Counted from the stretch's first letter, positions 30,722 through 42,528 are shown. The stretch: 64,000 nt of DNA from Strigamia acuminata (GCA_949358305.1 OX442314.1:12207060-12271059); one strand, 5' to 3'. Translations and numbers: made by a program. Notes: generated by a model not told the origin, from the letters alone.

Positions 30722-33700
30722 ATGGCCGATCGACGCAACCCACGATTAGAGCCGAGCGCATCGTCGAGAGACGAGAGCGACGGCCTAATCGTAAATGCAG
30801 AAGACGATGAGAATTGGGACGAACAACCGCCGTTGCAGGTAAATTAGTGTGATTTCCCCAGAGAAATCACATAATTCTTTGAATCTGTTGCATCCAACCC
30901 AGATTGGAGCGTGACTTGTGACTGATATATTTCTTTCTGTTTTATTATTGATTTAAGGCTGGCTAAAAACCCGAGAGTGGACCCAGATTCACCTCGGAGT
31001 CAAGGCCGCCAAAAAACTAGAACAAAGGAAGTGTTCGCGGAATGGCGTCGTGGCAAACCAAAACCAAAACTAAAGGTTTTCTTTCTTTTAAAATTAAACA
31101 TCGTAATAAATTAAAATACGATTAGAGTTAAAATAAAAAGTTTAACGTAATATTAAGAATTTAACGATCGGTTTTGCCTGCGACCCCTTCCTAAAAAGCG
31201 GATCACCTGAGTTCAAAGGTAGTGTTGGATCAGCGCTACGACGGCGGAGATCATCGCAGAACTGCGAAACAAGAAAATAAGACCGACGGCCGCAACAAAA
31301 GAAAGGAGTTGCTGCCACCGTCGATCTTGAGCATATTTCTGATCCCCATCGTTAAACTGGGATTTATTATATTAATCTTGTGATCTAAAATTATTCAGGT
31401 CGACCCGCTAGAATCGTGGGACGCCCTGCCTTCGACGGTGTCAACCGCCAACAACATCTTTCGCGGAGCCCTGCCGATTTACCTGCGGCAGGCCTATCCT
31501 GCAGAGACCAGCGCCTGGAAAATCCGATTGATGTACTCCAGGACCCTCGAGGAAAAATTCGAGCGATCGAAAACGCTGGTCGAGTGCATGACGAAGGAGA
31601 TGAGGGAGCGAGTGGGGCCGCGGATCCCACCCGATGCGGATCCGCCGAGCCCCGTTTACTCCGGGTACCTGGAAGAGGCTTACCCAGGCACGGTGGCCGA
31701 GCTGCACACCTCCCACAGGTGGAGCGAGGCCCCGACCTTGGCAGCCCGCCAGAAAATAGTGGACGACGAGATCGAACGCTTAAAGCGCACCGAGACTCAC
31801 GGAGTAACCCGAGTTCTCGAGAGAAACGGTTTCTCCCCCGAAGAAATCCGTAGATGGCTTCGCGACATCGAAGAAGACCATTTGACACCCAGATGGATAC
31901 CACCGGCGAATTTTACGGCCACGCAGTCGGAGATGTGGCAGTTATACCACGCTGGTATCCTGGGAAGTCGCCGCCATCACAGAAGATCGAAGCGTCCGGC
32001 GGAGTCCGCTCCACGCGGACCCGCACGAAGAAGACAGGCCGTCTCCCCAACAGAGGCCGGCCCGTCAACGAGTCGCGACTACCGCAGCCGCTCGAGCAGC
32101 TCCAGTTCCCGAACTCGAGTTGTCGTGCGCTCGGAGTGTCGCCGAGTAGTAACGCTCGAGCCTGCCTCGCCAGACGACGCGCGGGCTGAGCGAACGGTCG
32201 AATCTTCCGCCCACTGGGCTGCGAGGACCGAGACACACCAAGATCGAGGAAAGAAAAGATCCTCGTTGTTTATGGCGATTACCACACAGTCGTCAGATCA
32301 ATCCTCGTCGCGACGAACCGTCTCAACACACCAGAGACCTGATTCCCCGACGGACGTCCCCCAGAGGACGGTCCAACGAAGATCCGTCGCAGCCAACACC
32401 AGGAGGAATCGGAAGCGTAAAGTACGACAGAAGACGCGTGCGCGGTCTCTGATCGCGAAAGGATTGGAGAAAGAGCGAGAGATGGCCGCCGCAAAAAGGT
32501 CCGAACCCCGAAGTCTCGGATCCGCGGCTGGGCCGTCCAGGCTCCAGGCAGAGATTGATTTGGGAGAATTGACGGAAGAACAAATATCCCAAGAAGAGTC
32601 GGACAAGGATGGACCGGTCACGAAACAAGATCTGGCCATGGCATTGAAGAACGCCTTCCGAGGATACGCGGCCAACCGGCCGTCGGGCTCAACACCGGCT
32701 GTGCCCACCGCGCTTGTGCCCCCACAGGTGCAATCGCGATGGCCGCCACTCCTCGAGGGTACAAACCCAGCAGTGACCACGTGGACCCCTCCCCGGATGA
32801 TTCCGGTGGGAGATCCAACTCCCAAACGGGTCAGATACGACGACCTACCAGGGATGGGCCGTCCACCGTCACCCCCGACGCCACGAGTGTACCATCCTCA
32901 TCGCAACGCCGAGTGGTACGCGCAGCGGGAGATGGACGCCAGATGCCGGCGTGAAGCGGCCTATCCCCCACTCAGCGAGTTACAAGAATATCTGGCCGAA
33001 TACGAGAACCCCGCGATTGCCGAGTTGGCCATACGACAGGCCGACGCCGCCCAAACTCACCACATCAACTGGGCGATCGAACAGATGCGGACGTTGTCAC
33101 AACAATTCAGTGACAATCCGGACCGCGCTCACCCCTGCCATCGGAGCAGTTTGAATTTGGCTGTGACGAACGTACTGGCCCAGCTGCTATCCCTGGGCGT
33201 CTTCTTGGACAGTCGGCAAGCTATGGCGGCCTGGACAATCGTCGACCGTGAGGGAGTTCACCTTCCTCGGGCGTTGTACCAGGTATGGGCCGGATGGACT
33301 CCTGAGCCCGCCTCGCTGCGCTTCGACCTGGCCAGAAATACGGAAAACCCAGGCCTACAGTTTTCAAAGATGCGTTCGTTAGCATTCCGCTACCGGAACC
33401 CCGGAGTCCACCCTTCCTTGTTGCGAACAATTCGGGAGGTTCCGGAGATACCGGGAACGGCGGCGAGCCTTCCACAGGCCATCGAGACCGCCCCCCCAGA
33501 GGCGGCGGTCCAACCATACATACCGACCCCAAAGCCGGTATTCCCGAAGGAGAAGCGACATGCGAATCGACCCATATTGATTCCGAAGCGTTCCAAGCGA
33601 GGACCCCGAACTCCTCCGCTGCCCTCTCCTTCACCACCAGCGGCAGGGCTGGCCGCTCTCTCTGCAGAGCCGGCTACGCCACCGTTGGAGAGCCCAATGG

Positions 33701-34185
33701 AGATTCCGCTCCCACCATCGCCTCCGCCGCCCCCAGCAGCGCAGCTTTATTTGAGGCTGGGAGTGGAATACCCCTTCCTTCAGATGTCGGAGTTCACGCG
33801 ACAACGCATCATTGACTCCGACGATCACGGCGAATCAATCCTCAAATGGCTAAACAGAGAAGCCCGATCCACCATGGACGCCGTCTTCCATCGCCGTATC
33901 CTACGGGCCCACAGGAAACCCGGATCGAGCGCCGAGTCGCGAAGGATCCGACTCGTCCCCGATCGATTCCCCGCGTCTACCCGGATTTGGATCCATGAGC
34001 GTACGGGGTTGGTTGGCGAGCCAGCCGGCAGTCACCCGCAGTACTTCATCAACGAGCGACAAAATCCTGCGGATCTGACAACCTCTCTGCCCCCGGATTT
34101 ACCACCGCCGCCACCGGCAGTGCCACCCGTGATCCTCCGCCCATGCAGAGGAGTGCTGCCGGCTCTTCGCAGAGGAGAGCGATGA
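30722..34185 (+). CDS. Gypsy third ORF in env position, spliced from two exons, unknown function
   Basis: Exon 1 (30,722-30,838) starts ATG, reads MADRRNPRLEPSASS and ends in an acidic stretch, followed by a strong donor CAG|GTAAAT. The long ORF has no ATG near its head. It is open immediately after a TTATTCAG acceptor at 31,398 (first codons GTC GAC CCG; a stop lies upstream at 31,381-31,383). Joining the two keeps phase and gives about 967 residues. The intron would be 31,398-30,839 (560 nt) and contains stops. The protein has a Ser/Arg-rich basic stretch near residues 260-300 and a Pro-rich segment after about 720. No signal peptide, membrane segment or envelope motif was seen. It is not a recognisable Env; a nucleic-acid-binding accessory protein is one guess. 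Confidence 0.7.
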
Positions 34186-34220
34186 GAAAATTGAGATCGC
34201 TCCGATCCGAGATCGAAGCT

Positions 34221-34232
34221 GGAGGAGGGACG
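34221..34232 (+). promoter_or_regulatory. Gypsy polypurine tract
   Basis: ggaggagggacg lies directly before the 3' LTR and is the expected plus-strand primer site. Confidence 0.75.
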
Positions 34233-35053
34233 TGTGGTGACCCAGTTGGATAAGTGTCCCCCCAGGGCGGATACTTGTCCTATGAGTCACTATGATTAAA
34301 GAGTCGTTCCCCCCCGAGTTGGCTCCACCTCCCCATGGCAGGTGTGTGCCCCGAGGGGGAGGAAGCGGCTGGTGGTCAGCCCCCATTGGTTGATCGCCGG
34401 CCCTTCACCCCACTGCATAAAAGGCTGTGTTTCCCGCCTAAAGACAGAACTTACACAAACGACACCAAGAACACAGCAACTACCTCACCGTCAGGCCAAC
34501 TTCAACTACAAGTTAGGATTGATCGAGGATCGCTGAGTAAAGTGCAAACTGTAACTCTCACGAAGTCACTTGCGAGCTATTCCTGCGAAAGCACGAGAAT
34601 AGCCCTTGTGAAATCACCCAGAATAATCGCCCAGACGATTATTCGCCGAAGTAAGTGTCCGAGTGCTTTGTAGGGAACCCCAAAGTTCCTAGACGAGGCC
34701 TCTGCGACGCTAAACCAAAACCTAGACAACAGGCACGGATAGAAGACTCGAAAGAGCATTCCACCGCGTCCGTGAAGACGAATCCGTGACGAATTAACGA
34801 CAACTCGAGACGCCGCCTTTGTTCCGCCGACCACGCGGAATCGACGACGCCATCTTGAGAAATCCTTTGTTCGACGCTGACCACGTCGACTCTAGAATTA
34901 TTACTCAGTGTATTTTAAAGGCATAAAGCCTGGTGAATAAATTACCTGTTTATTTACATACATTTAGTATTCATTTGGGTATTTGCATAATTGATCACAG
35001 GTAAAGTATTACACGTTAGCGCTATTTAAACCTATACAGAGTAGGACGCGACA
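34233..35053 (+). repeat. Gypsy 3' LTR
   Basis: 821 bp, the same boundaries and length as the 5' LTR, with one difference seen (at about 34,905). Polyadenylation signal AATAAA at 34,936-34,941. Confidence 0.95.
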
Positions 35054-36024
35054 CTTGTTAGCGGAGAATATAAGATTTTATTTAATTGTTTTGGCATAAT
35101 GATTTGCTCGAATTACATGAATAATTAATACTGTTAATGTAAGATATAAACATTGGGTTTCAATAATTAAATATTCAAATCCTGTATGAGAGAAATGGCA
35201 TAATATGAAATAATTATTTTAAAACATTTTCGTGAAAGCCTGCTTATGGAACAATTTCAGAATTAATTTTTTCAGTTTGCCCCATAAAACACGATTGTTT
35301 TCCAATTTCTAAAAATCAGGCTTACAAAAAAATATTTACCGGTAATACAAAGCCAGGGTCGTCTATATATTGCCCCCTCCACCTAAAAAAAGGTCTTTTT
35401 GTTTATCCTGCCCCCAAAAAAGATTTTTTTTGGATTATGGAAGCCAAAAATTGTTGGGGCAGCAAAAAGTAAAGAAATTTTTTTTTTGTATATTTGGCTG
35501 CAAGAATGTCCTCGGACTTTAAATTCGCCATTAAGGTCCCGAAGTAACACTGCGCCAAGTGGCTTCAAGTGGTATGAACACTTTACTGGGCAAAATGTTA
35601 GAAAATATCTCAGAATGCAAAAGAAAATTACTGCTACCAGGCGGCTTTACGACGCACATCATCATGGAGTTTGTTGTAGACAATGATGAGAACTTGCTCT
35701 GCGGCCAGGAACGACTAATACTACAACAGAATAGCTAAGGTTTTTAACTCATCGTGCCTCAATTGGGGACACAAAGCGAAACAAATCATGAAATAAAAAC
35801 TAACAAGCAAACAGATGATAAATTCTAAATTCCAAAGCTGGACTCGTATCCCTTTGGGTGAGTATTATGATTTGGCGTTCATCCCGAATGAGTATTTGCA
35901 CACAATAAAATGTTAGAAATAAATAATTACCATTACATAAACTTATGTAATTTAATTTTTTATTTGTTTGTAGTGGTAAAAATACAGGCGTTTTTATTTA
36001 GAACTTAATGCTGTATTGTATTCA
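35054..36024. repeat. Rest of the copy 5 upstream block and duplicated intergenic segment
   Basis: Continues the promoter block of copy 5 after the Gypsy insertion. It then matches 14,590-15,563 with a few small indels, through to the 3' flank of copy 6. No independent gene. Confidence 0.7.
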
Positions 36025-36872
36025 TTAGTCGTAAACATACTTGATGGCTCTCGCCCCTACACCTTCGCAAATTCCTTTTTTTGAGAGGTCATAATCTCTT
36101 CGAACATTAACAATTTCCGGACACTGAATTTGTAAGCAATCGAAGTATTGCGTATCCTAGAGATTAAAAAAGTTATAGTGAAAGCACAAAATTGTTCAAT
36201 TTTTAAGTTACATCTCCTAGGTGAGTAAATACATCGTTTGCACAGACTGAAAGTTTTTTTGTAAGTGTATCTTTATTCTGTTAGTCAGTTGAAGAAAAAG
36301 GTTATCTATGAGCAATTTTTGAAATTTAAAAACTTTCAATACTCACTTCATTGATGGAATAGGATTTAAGTAACTTTACAAATTTTGCGTGATCAATTAG
36401 CTGGGATTTACTGTGCTGCGTGTAAAAAAGAAATCAATCGTCAGATGTAAACAAAATTATTAAAAGTTTGTCTTTCTACATACTATGGCGAGCGCTCTGT
36501 TATGACAAATTCCATAAATGAAATAAGCGAAATCACAATCCTAAAATATTTGAATGAATAACAAAGTAGTAATTGCAAACTAAGTACGTACTTACATAAT
36601 TATCCTGGACCACAATTTTAACTTCGTTTTTGCATTCTGTATGGATCCATTGAGCCTTAAAAAAAAAATTTATTTTTAACTTTGCTACGTAATGTGTCAT
36701 CTTCTAAATAAATAAATAAAACCTGTTTAATGTATATCTTCGAATCGAAGCAATCCTAAAATACATTAAATTGTATTTACAGATGTTACAGTTTAGAAAT
36801 ACACATTCAGCTTACATATGCTGCAGCAAATGAGGAGAAAGCAGCACTGACGATGAAAATGAACAGCAGCAT
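36025..36872 (-). CDS. Copy 6 of the microexon family, intact
   Basis: Exons 36872-36816, 36755-36723, 36655-36596, 36540-36484, 36415-36347, 36277-36212 and 36156-36025, all phase 0, giving 157 residues. The signal peptide is MLLFIFIVSAAFSSFAAAY. Eight Cys in DCFDS, TECKN, DCDFAYFIYGIC, SVCAND, FDCLQIQC and GIC. Exons 2-7 are sister to copy 4 but exon 1 and the upstream DNA resemble copy 1, so the gene is a mosaic. Between copies 4 and 6, exon 3 has 8 differences in 60 nt, all in codons that change the residue, against 1 in the adjacent 55 nt of intron. Secreted; function unknown. Confidence 0.82.
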
Positions 36873-37598
36873 GTTGGAAGGCTGAAATGACATTGGTTAA
36901 AATTGTAAAATGTAAAGATTAATTTCTTACTATTTTTGGACAGGACTTCAAACAAAATGTATGCAGTCGTGATTAAAAAAGTAATTATAAATATATACGG
37001 TAGGTATCTGCTCTTTATTTATTTAGTGGAGAGTATAAGATTTCATTTAGTTGTTTTGGCATAATGGTATACTTGAATTACATAGTCTCCTCTGTATTGT
37101 TAATGTTGTTAATGTAAGATATAAAATATTGTGTTTCATTTATTAAATATTTAAATCCTGTATGAGAGAAATGGCAAAATAATATTAAAATAATATTAAA
37201 ATAATATTTTAAAACACTCTCAGAATTAAATAGAACCGATTGTCCCACAAAACCCAAAATACACGTTGTTTCTCGAGTCGTGGTATAAACAGTTAAACAC
37301 CACTTATACCGAGACATAAACACTCCTCAGGGAGAAAAACCCTAGAATGTAGCGCCTTCTAGCGAAAGAAAACAAAATAGAAAACGAATTAACTGCCACG
37401 AAGTGACAACAACAAGTGTTTATCAGTCGAGGTTAGGGGTACGAGTACGACATACGGGTGGAATCCCATATACCCTCTAAGATTCCACTAGGGAATCTCG
37501 CGAAATCTCTGGAATCTGGAATCTCAGGATTTGGCTATAATCTTGCGAGATTTTACGAATTCTCGTGAGATTTTGCGAGATTTTATGAGATTGGAATC
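36873..37598. other. Upstream block of copy 6; no gene
   Basis: Bases 36,873-37,180 are the conserved upstream block (gaatataagatttcatttag, ttttggcataatgg). After about 37,340 the sequence (gtagcgccttctagcg...aactgccacgaagtgac) resembles 47,577-47,630 and 62,767-62,830, another shared intergenic segment. Bases 37,480-37,598 are rich in ttttgcgagatt/tggaatct words. Confidence 0.5.
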
Positions 37599-37660
37599 TG
37601 TGGGAATCTGTGGGAATCTGTGGGAATCTGTGGGAATCTGTGGGAATCTGTGGGAATCAG
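37599..37660. repeat. 10-bp tandem repeat
   Basis: Six perfect copies of tgtgggaatc head to tail. It is too short and unspaced to be a CRISPR-like array. Confidence 0.95.
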
Positions 37661-37881
37661 GAATCCCGTATGCATCCCGCATGCATCTATATCGTTATCA
37701 GTAGATGATGATGACATCTTGCTCTGTGACCAGGAATGACTAATGCTTCTAACAAAATTGTTAATACAAGGTGGGCAGTTTTCGCTCATCATGCCTTAAT
37801 TAGGAACAAACAAAGCGAAACAAATTAAACTAACAAGCAAACAGATGTTTTTATCAAAATTCTAAACCTGTAACATGTAAG

Positions 37882-38609
37882 CGAGGGGCGCGACAATCAG
37901 AATCTGCTTGCCAGAGATTCGAATCTTCTTTGGGATTCGAAAGATTCGGATGGGATTCGGAAAGATTCGGAAAGATTCGGGGGATTCGGCTGGGATTCGG
38001 GGGGATTCGGATAGATTCGGGGGATTCGGGGGGATTCGAATGAGATTCGGGGAGATTCGGATGGGATTCGGTGGGATTCGGCGGGATTCGGTGGGATTCG
38101 GATGGGATTCAGAAAGATTCATAGGATTTTTTTCAAATAAATTTAGTGAAGTGGGAATGTTTTTTCATTTTAATTTTAACTCTTAGTGAAATGTGGTAAA
38201 ATACGAGGTAAAATAGCACGCAATCAAATGTAATCACAATTGCGAACAATGATGAATTCCGGGCTCGATTCCGGGATTAATTTGAAGTTCGCGCTAAATC
38301 ATAAATGCGCATGCGCAGATACCGCGCAGCGAGGTGCGCAGGTATAATTTCTTCCGATGATGATTTTACGGACAATTTCAAGGACAATTTCAAGGAAGTT
38401 TCTTGTAAAAATATTATTACATTTTTTAATCTTAAATTTTGTTTTTATTTTTCTCGATTTGTATACAACTTAAAGATTCGAGATTCGAAGATTCGGTGGG
38501 ATTCGGAAAGATTCGGGTGGGATTCGGAAAGATTCGGGTGGGATTCGGAAAGATTCGGGCGGGATTCGGAAGCCATTGTCAGAGATTCGGTTGAATGTCG
38601 CCCCCCTCG
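37882..38609. mobile_element. MITE with 8-bp duplication and internal GATTCGG minisatellite
   Basis: The ends cgaggggcgcgaca and its near-complement tgtcgcccccctcg are inverted. Both are flanked by CATGTAAG (37,874-37,881 and 38,610-38,617). Two minisatellite clusters built from gattcggnggg-type units (37,930-38,120 and 38,485-38,575) lie next to the ends in the same orientation. The unique middle (about 38,130-38,470) has no gene. An 8-bp duplication suggests a hAT-type mover. ORFs across the clusters are repeat artefacts. Confidence 0.75.
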
Positions 38610-38617
38610 CATGTAAG

Positions 38618-38991
38618 TCGTAGTGAATTTCAAACTGTTGAAGCTTTAGTCATTCCTGGGATGATGAAAAAATTTAACTCGCGGAGGCGCTGTCGTCATT
38701 CGTTTCTTTATTCATTCTGATGGTCTTGGACATTTTGACTTGAATCTGCGAATTTTGATAACATGAACGATCTATTTCCTTTGGGTGAGTATTATAATAT
38801 GTCGGACATCCCGACATATTTTGTACATTTTAACAGAATTTAATTGACACTTGAAGAAATATAAAATGTCACAAACAAATAATTGCCATTACATAAGCTT
38901 ATGCAATTTATTTTGATTGCATTTTCTAATGGATACAATAGAGCCGTTTTTATTTACAACATAATATTTTATTCATCAGTTATAACTTGGA
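38618..38991. other. 3' flank of copy 7
   Basis: Shares gggtgagtattataat, aatttaattgacacttgaag and cattacataagctta words with the 3' flanks of copies 1 and 2. Contains AATAAA on the minus strand near 38,950. No gene. Confidence 0.55.
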
Positions 38992-39871
38992 TTAATTCAT
39001 AATAGCCCTCACTCCAAGACCGATACAAAGGCCCTTTGCAGAGAAATTGTATTCGAAGCGAACATTTATCATTTCCGGACACAACTTTTCAAGACAATCG
39101 TAGTATAGTTCAGGCTAGAGATTTAAAAAAATATTAGTGACAGCACAAAATGTTAAATTTTTCAGCTACATCTCCTTCGTGAATGAATATCTCTTTTTTG
39201 CAGGGGGCAAGTCTATTTGTAAGTGATTCTGCATTCTGTTAGTCATTTGTACAAAAACGTTATCCATGAGAAATTGTGAAATTTATAAAAAATACAATAC
39301 TCACTGGATTGGTGGAATGGGATTTCATTAACGCTACCATTTTTGCGTGATCAATTTGCTGGTATTTACTTTCCTGCGTATAATAAGCAAATCAGGCGTA
39401 AGATATAAACCGAATCATTAAAAGCTTGACTTGGACATACTATGCCGAGCAGTCTGTTATGACAAATTTCATAAACAAAATAAGCTAACTCACAATCCTG
39501 AAATATTTAAATTAACATTAATATAATAATTGAAAAGCAGTAGCAAACATGAAATATGTTCTAATGACATACAAGTACTTACAAAATCATTAGTGACTAC
39601 TTTCTTAACCGCTTGTTTGCATTCTGGATGGATCAATTTACTCTTAAATAAAATTTTGCTTTCAATAATAAGTTAATTATATAATGTGTTTATGCGTAAT
39701 TAAAGAAATACAACCTGTCTAATCCAGTGGCGCGAATCGAAGCATTCCTAAAATAAATTACATTAAATTTACAGATTTTACAGTTTAGTAGTTTGAAATA
39801 CACATTCAGTTTACATATGCCATTGTAAATGTCGACGAAACAGCAATAACTATGAAAATGTGCAGCATCAT
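38992..39871 (-). CDS. Copy 7 of the microexon family, intact
   Basis: Exons 39871-39815, 39747-39715, 39642-39583, 39497-39441, 39373-39305, 39235-39170 and 39114-38992, all phase 0, giving 154 residues. Signal peptide MMLHIFIVIAVSSTFTMAY. Eight Cys in ECFDS, PECKQ, DCELAYFVYEIC, APCKKE, YDCLEKLC and GLC. The exon 6 donor is GTAGCT rather than GTAACT. It is one of the more divergent copies. Its uninterrupted intron 3 serves as the empty-site reference for the MITE in copy 1. Confidence 0.82.
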
Positions 39872-40812
39872 TTAAGAAAGCTGAAATGACAGAATGGTAT
39901 AAATGTTACAAATTGATAGAAAGAATTATTTTGTTTACAGGACTTAAAACCAACTGGATCCAGTGGTGATTAAAAAAGTAATTAAGAATGTAAGGTAGGT
40001 AGAATATAAGATTTCATTAGTAGTTTTGGCATAATGGTACATTGTAATTGTATAATTTTGTGACCGAGTAATACGCAATTTAACATTAGATGGCGCTATT
40101 TAGTAAAAAGCGCGCATTTCAAATACCTTTAAAGGAGTTATAATTTAATTCTTACAAGTTAGTATGATATAATAAATACATTTTATTTATTAAGGTAAAA
40201 GTGTAATATTTGTAAGAATATTGATTTTATCGAATCAATATAAAGCTGGAAATACTTACCTGCTAAGAGTACGTAACTTGGGCTCTTTTGGACCTAGTCT
40301 TCTGCCAGGTCCGGACTCGCTAATCTCTAAGGAGACCTGCGAATCCAGGGTTTCTGGTAGAGTGATCCAAAAATATAGACCCAAATACCAGAAATGCATT
40401 CCAATGTACAGACATTGTAATCGATTGCCTAGGGAACAGCCAAAATTTCAAAATCGTGTGCTTTCCAGACAAAATAACCGATAAACAGAACAAACATGAG
40501 TTTTGCATTTTTATGTGCATAGATAGAGCTTTAATTTAATAAAAGGAATTAACATTTTTTAATAAAAATAATCAAAATTATATCAACTTAAATGGTCATA
40601 GCAATCACAAAAAAAAAATTAAAAAAAAAATTACTTTTTCTAGTGGTAGTAATACAGTCTGGAGTTTGGAGTAATGAGGTTCCGCCAATGGAAGTAGGGG
40701 CCCCTTTTGAGTCGAACAAGAGTATATTACTGTGTCTAATTTATACAGACCATCTTTTAATCGATTTATAACGGGATACAATATAGTCTTTATTGACTTA
40801 ATATTTTATTCA
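39872..40812. other. Truncated upstream block of copy 7, then gene-free DNA and 3' flank of copy 8
   Basis: The family upstream block is recognisable only to about 40,050 (gaatataagatttcattag, ttttggcataatgg). Unrelated sequence follows to about 40,740. The plus-strand ORF at 40,221-40,484 has no recognised domain. Poly-A runs lie near 40,610-40,635. Confidence 0.45.
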
Positions 40813-41636
40813 TTAACAAATTCCTTTCCGTGAATTGAAGAAATCAGCCCGTGCTTGTTCCATCTCTGGACACTGTTTTTGAAGGCAATCGAAATACGGC
40901 TTAAGCTAGAGATTGAAAAAAATATTAGTGAAAACACATACAATGTCCAATGTTTTAAGTTACATCTCCGTTAAGAGTACATATTTCTTTTTCACACGGG
41001 GCAAGTTTATTGGCAAGTGTATCTTTTTTCTGTCGATTAATAAAGTTATCTATCATCAGCAATTGAAATTTTTTAAAATTAAATACTCACGTCATCAGTT
41101 GAAAAGGATTTCAATAACTCTACATATTTTGCGTGATCAATTCGCTGGAATTTAGTGTTCTGCGTATAAAAAGCAATAAAATGATAACATAAATAAACCT
41201 AATCACTAAAAGCTTGACTACAGTATGCCTTACTATGCCGTATGCTCTAAAATGACAAGTGCAATAAACAAAGTGAGCAAAGTCACAATCCTGAAAGATA
41301 TCAATGAACAAGAATGACTTAACACGAAATACAAGCCTGTAACATACTTACAAAATGTGGTACGTAGGTCAAATTTTTCACACGTTGTTGGCAATCTGCA
41401 TGGGCCGGTTGAGCCTGAAAATAATTTTTTTTTGTTACAAATTTGAATTATTTTTTGCGCTATTGCTTAAGTGAGAAATACAACCGCTGCAATATACTTC
41501 TGCGGGTCGAAGCAATCCTAAAATAAATTAAATTGTATTTACACATTTTTCAGTTTGAAAGTTTGTAAAAACAGTTTACATTTGCAACAGCAAATGGAGA
41601 TGCAACTGCAATAATTACGGAAATGTATAGCAACAT
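40813..41636 (-). CDS. Copy 8 of the microexon family, intact but shortened
   Basis: Exons 41636-41580, 41517-41485, 41414-41352 (63 nt, one extra codon), 41290-41234, 41159-41091, 41029-40964 and 40905-40813, all phase 0, giving 145 residues. Signal peptide MLLYISVIIAVASPFAVAN. The stop comes directly after Cys 8 (RKGIC), about ten residues earlier than in copies 1, 4, 6 and 7. Besides the eight framework Cys (DCFDP, ADCQQ, DCDFAHFVYCTC, APCEKE, FDCLQKQC, GIC), exon 4 has an extra Cys (VYCTC) and exon 6 another (EICTL). These could form a fifth disulfide. The most divergent copy in the window. Confidence 0.78.
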
Positions 41637-42245
41637 ATTGAAAGGTTAAATGACACAATGATATGAAAAAGTTTTACAAATTTCAAGCTGATGATGGTGA
41701 TTGTCTCAATGCATAACTTATGTAAGTAATATTCTTTTAGATTAGTGTATATGATGAACGTAATAAGAGTGCCAATCAAAAGTTGCCACTTTGTATAATG
41801 GGTGTGGCTTATTAAAAAATTTAGAAAAATTGTAACATGCAGAAATTGAAAAATGACATTGCAATTTCAGTCAAAGTGAAAAATCATCTTCAAAAAATTT
41901 TTTTTTTTTTTTAATGTAGGAGTTTTATAAATTAAACAAATTTAAATAATTATTCCTTTTTATTTTTGTACAGGATTCCAAACATCCTGGATGTAGCGAT
42001 TAAAAAACAATGACAATCTACAGATAAGGTATTTATTTGTTCTTTGTTCATTTAATTACTTAATATTGTAGAATATAAGATTTCATTTTAATCGTTTTGG
42101 CAGAATGGTACACTTGAATTACGTACATAATTTATTGAATAGTTAATGCTGGTAATGTAAGATTTAAAAATATATATTGGGTTTCATCAATTAAAGCTTA
42201 TACGAGAGAAATTGCAAAAGTTGAAAATTTTACTTGGGTTAATCA
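41637..42245. other. Upstream block of copy 8
   Basis: Contains the family words ttgtacaggattcc, gcgattaaaaa, gaatataagatttcatttta and ttttggcagaatgg. It ends at the Copia insertion (42,246). The related orphan block is at 8,330-8,480. Flanking sequence resumes at 47,142. Confidence 0.5.
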
Positions 42246-42514
42246 TGTTGGGGTTCTTGAGGCTTACGGAGGCGCCAATGTGCCTGGCTAAAGTTGGTTA
42301 ATTGGGGATTAAAAATTTGACGACCCGGACTTCCACTTGAAACAATGGACATGGGGGTATGACGACTATTTCTGGGTATTGGAGGAACCAATCATGTTAC
42401 AGTGCATTGAACTTCTTGACCTTATTTCATTTCACTTAAAAGCTGTAACTCAAAGAATAAAACTCACTTGCTGTTTAACCATTTCAAAGACTTGACTCCA
42501 GATTTATTCCAACA
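42246..42514 (+). repeat. Copia 5' LTR
   Basis: 269 bp, TGTTGGGGTTC...TTCCAACA, with an AATAAAA near 42,456. Confidence 0.95.
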
Positions 42515-42516
42515 AG

Positions 42517-42528
42517 TGGTAGCAGAGG
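42517..42528 (+). promoter_or_regulatory. Copia primer-binding site, initiator tRNA-Met-like
   Basis: TGGTAGCAGAGG lies two bases after the LTR and complements the 3' end of initiator tRNA-Met (CCUCUGCUACCA), the usual primer for Copia elements. Confidence 0.8.

Larger units (their letters stand above)
22183..35053 (+). mobile_element. Gypsy LTR retrotransposon with a third large ORF, young
   Basis: The element is 12.87 kb with two 821-bp LTRs, TG...CA termini and a 4-bp duplication CTTG (22,179-22,182 and 35,054-35,057). Order: 5' LTR, primer-binding site, gag, -1 shift, pol (protease, RT, RNase H, integrase), a spliced third ORF, polypurine tract, 3' LTR. The LTRs differ at one position that I can find, so insertion is recent. 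It lies in the upstream region of copy 5, whose block resumes at 35,054. The coding base composition is much richer in GC than the surrounding DNA. Confidence 0.95.

Noticed and set aside
37599-37660. Possible CRISPR-like array
   Set aside because: The units are 10 bp with no spacers, and the DNA is eukaryotic.
37862-38122. ORFs rich in Ser-Glu-Ser-Pro or Arg-Ile-Gly repeats
   Set aside because: They are translations of the GATTCGG minisatellite, not genes.
40221-40484. Plus-strand ORF of 87 residues
   Set aside because: No recognised domain and no conserved neighbour; not supported as a gene.
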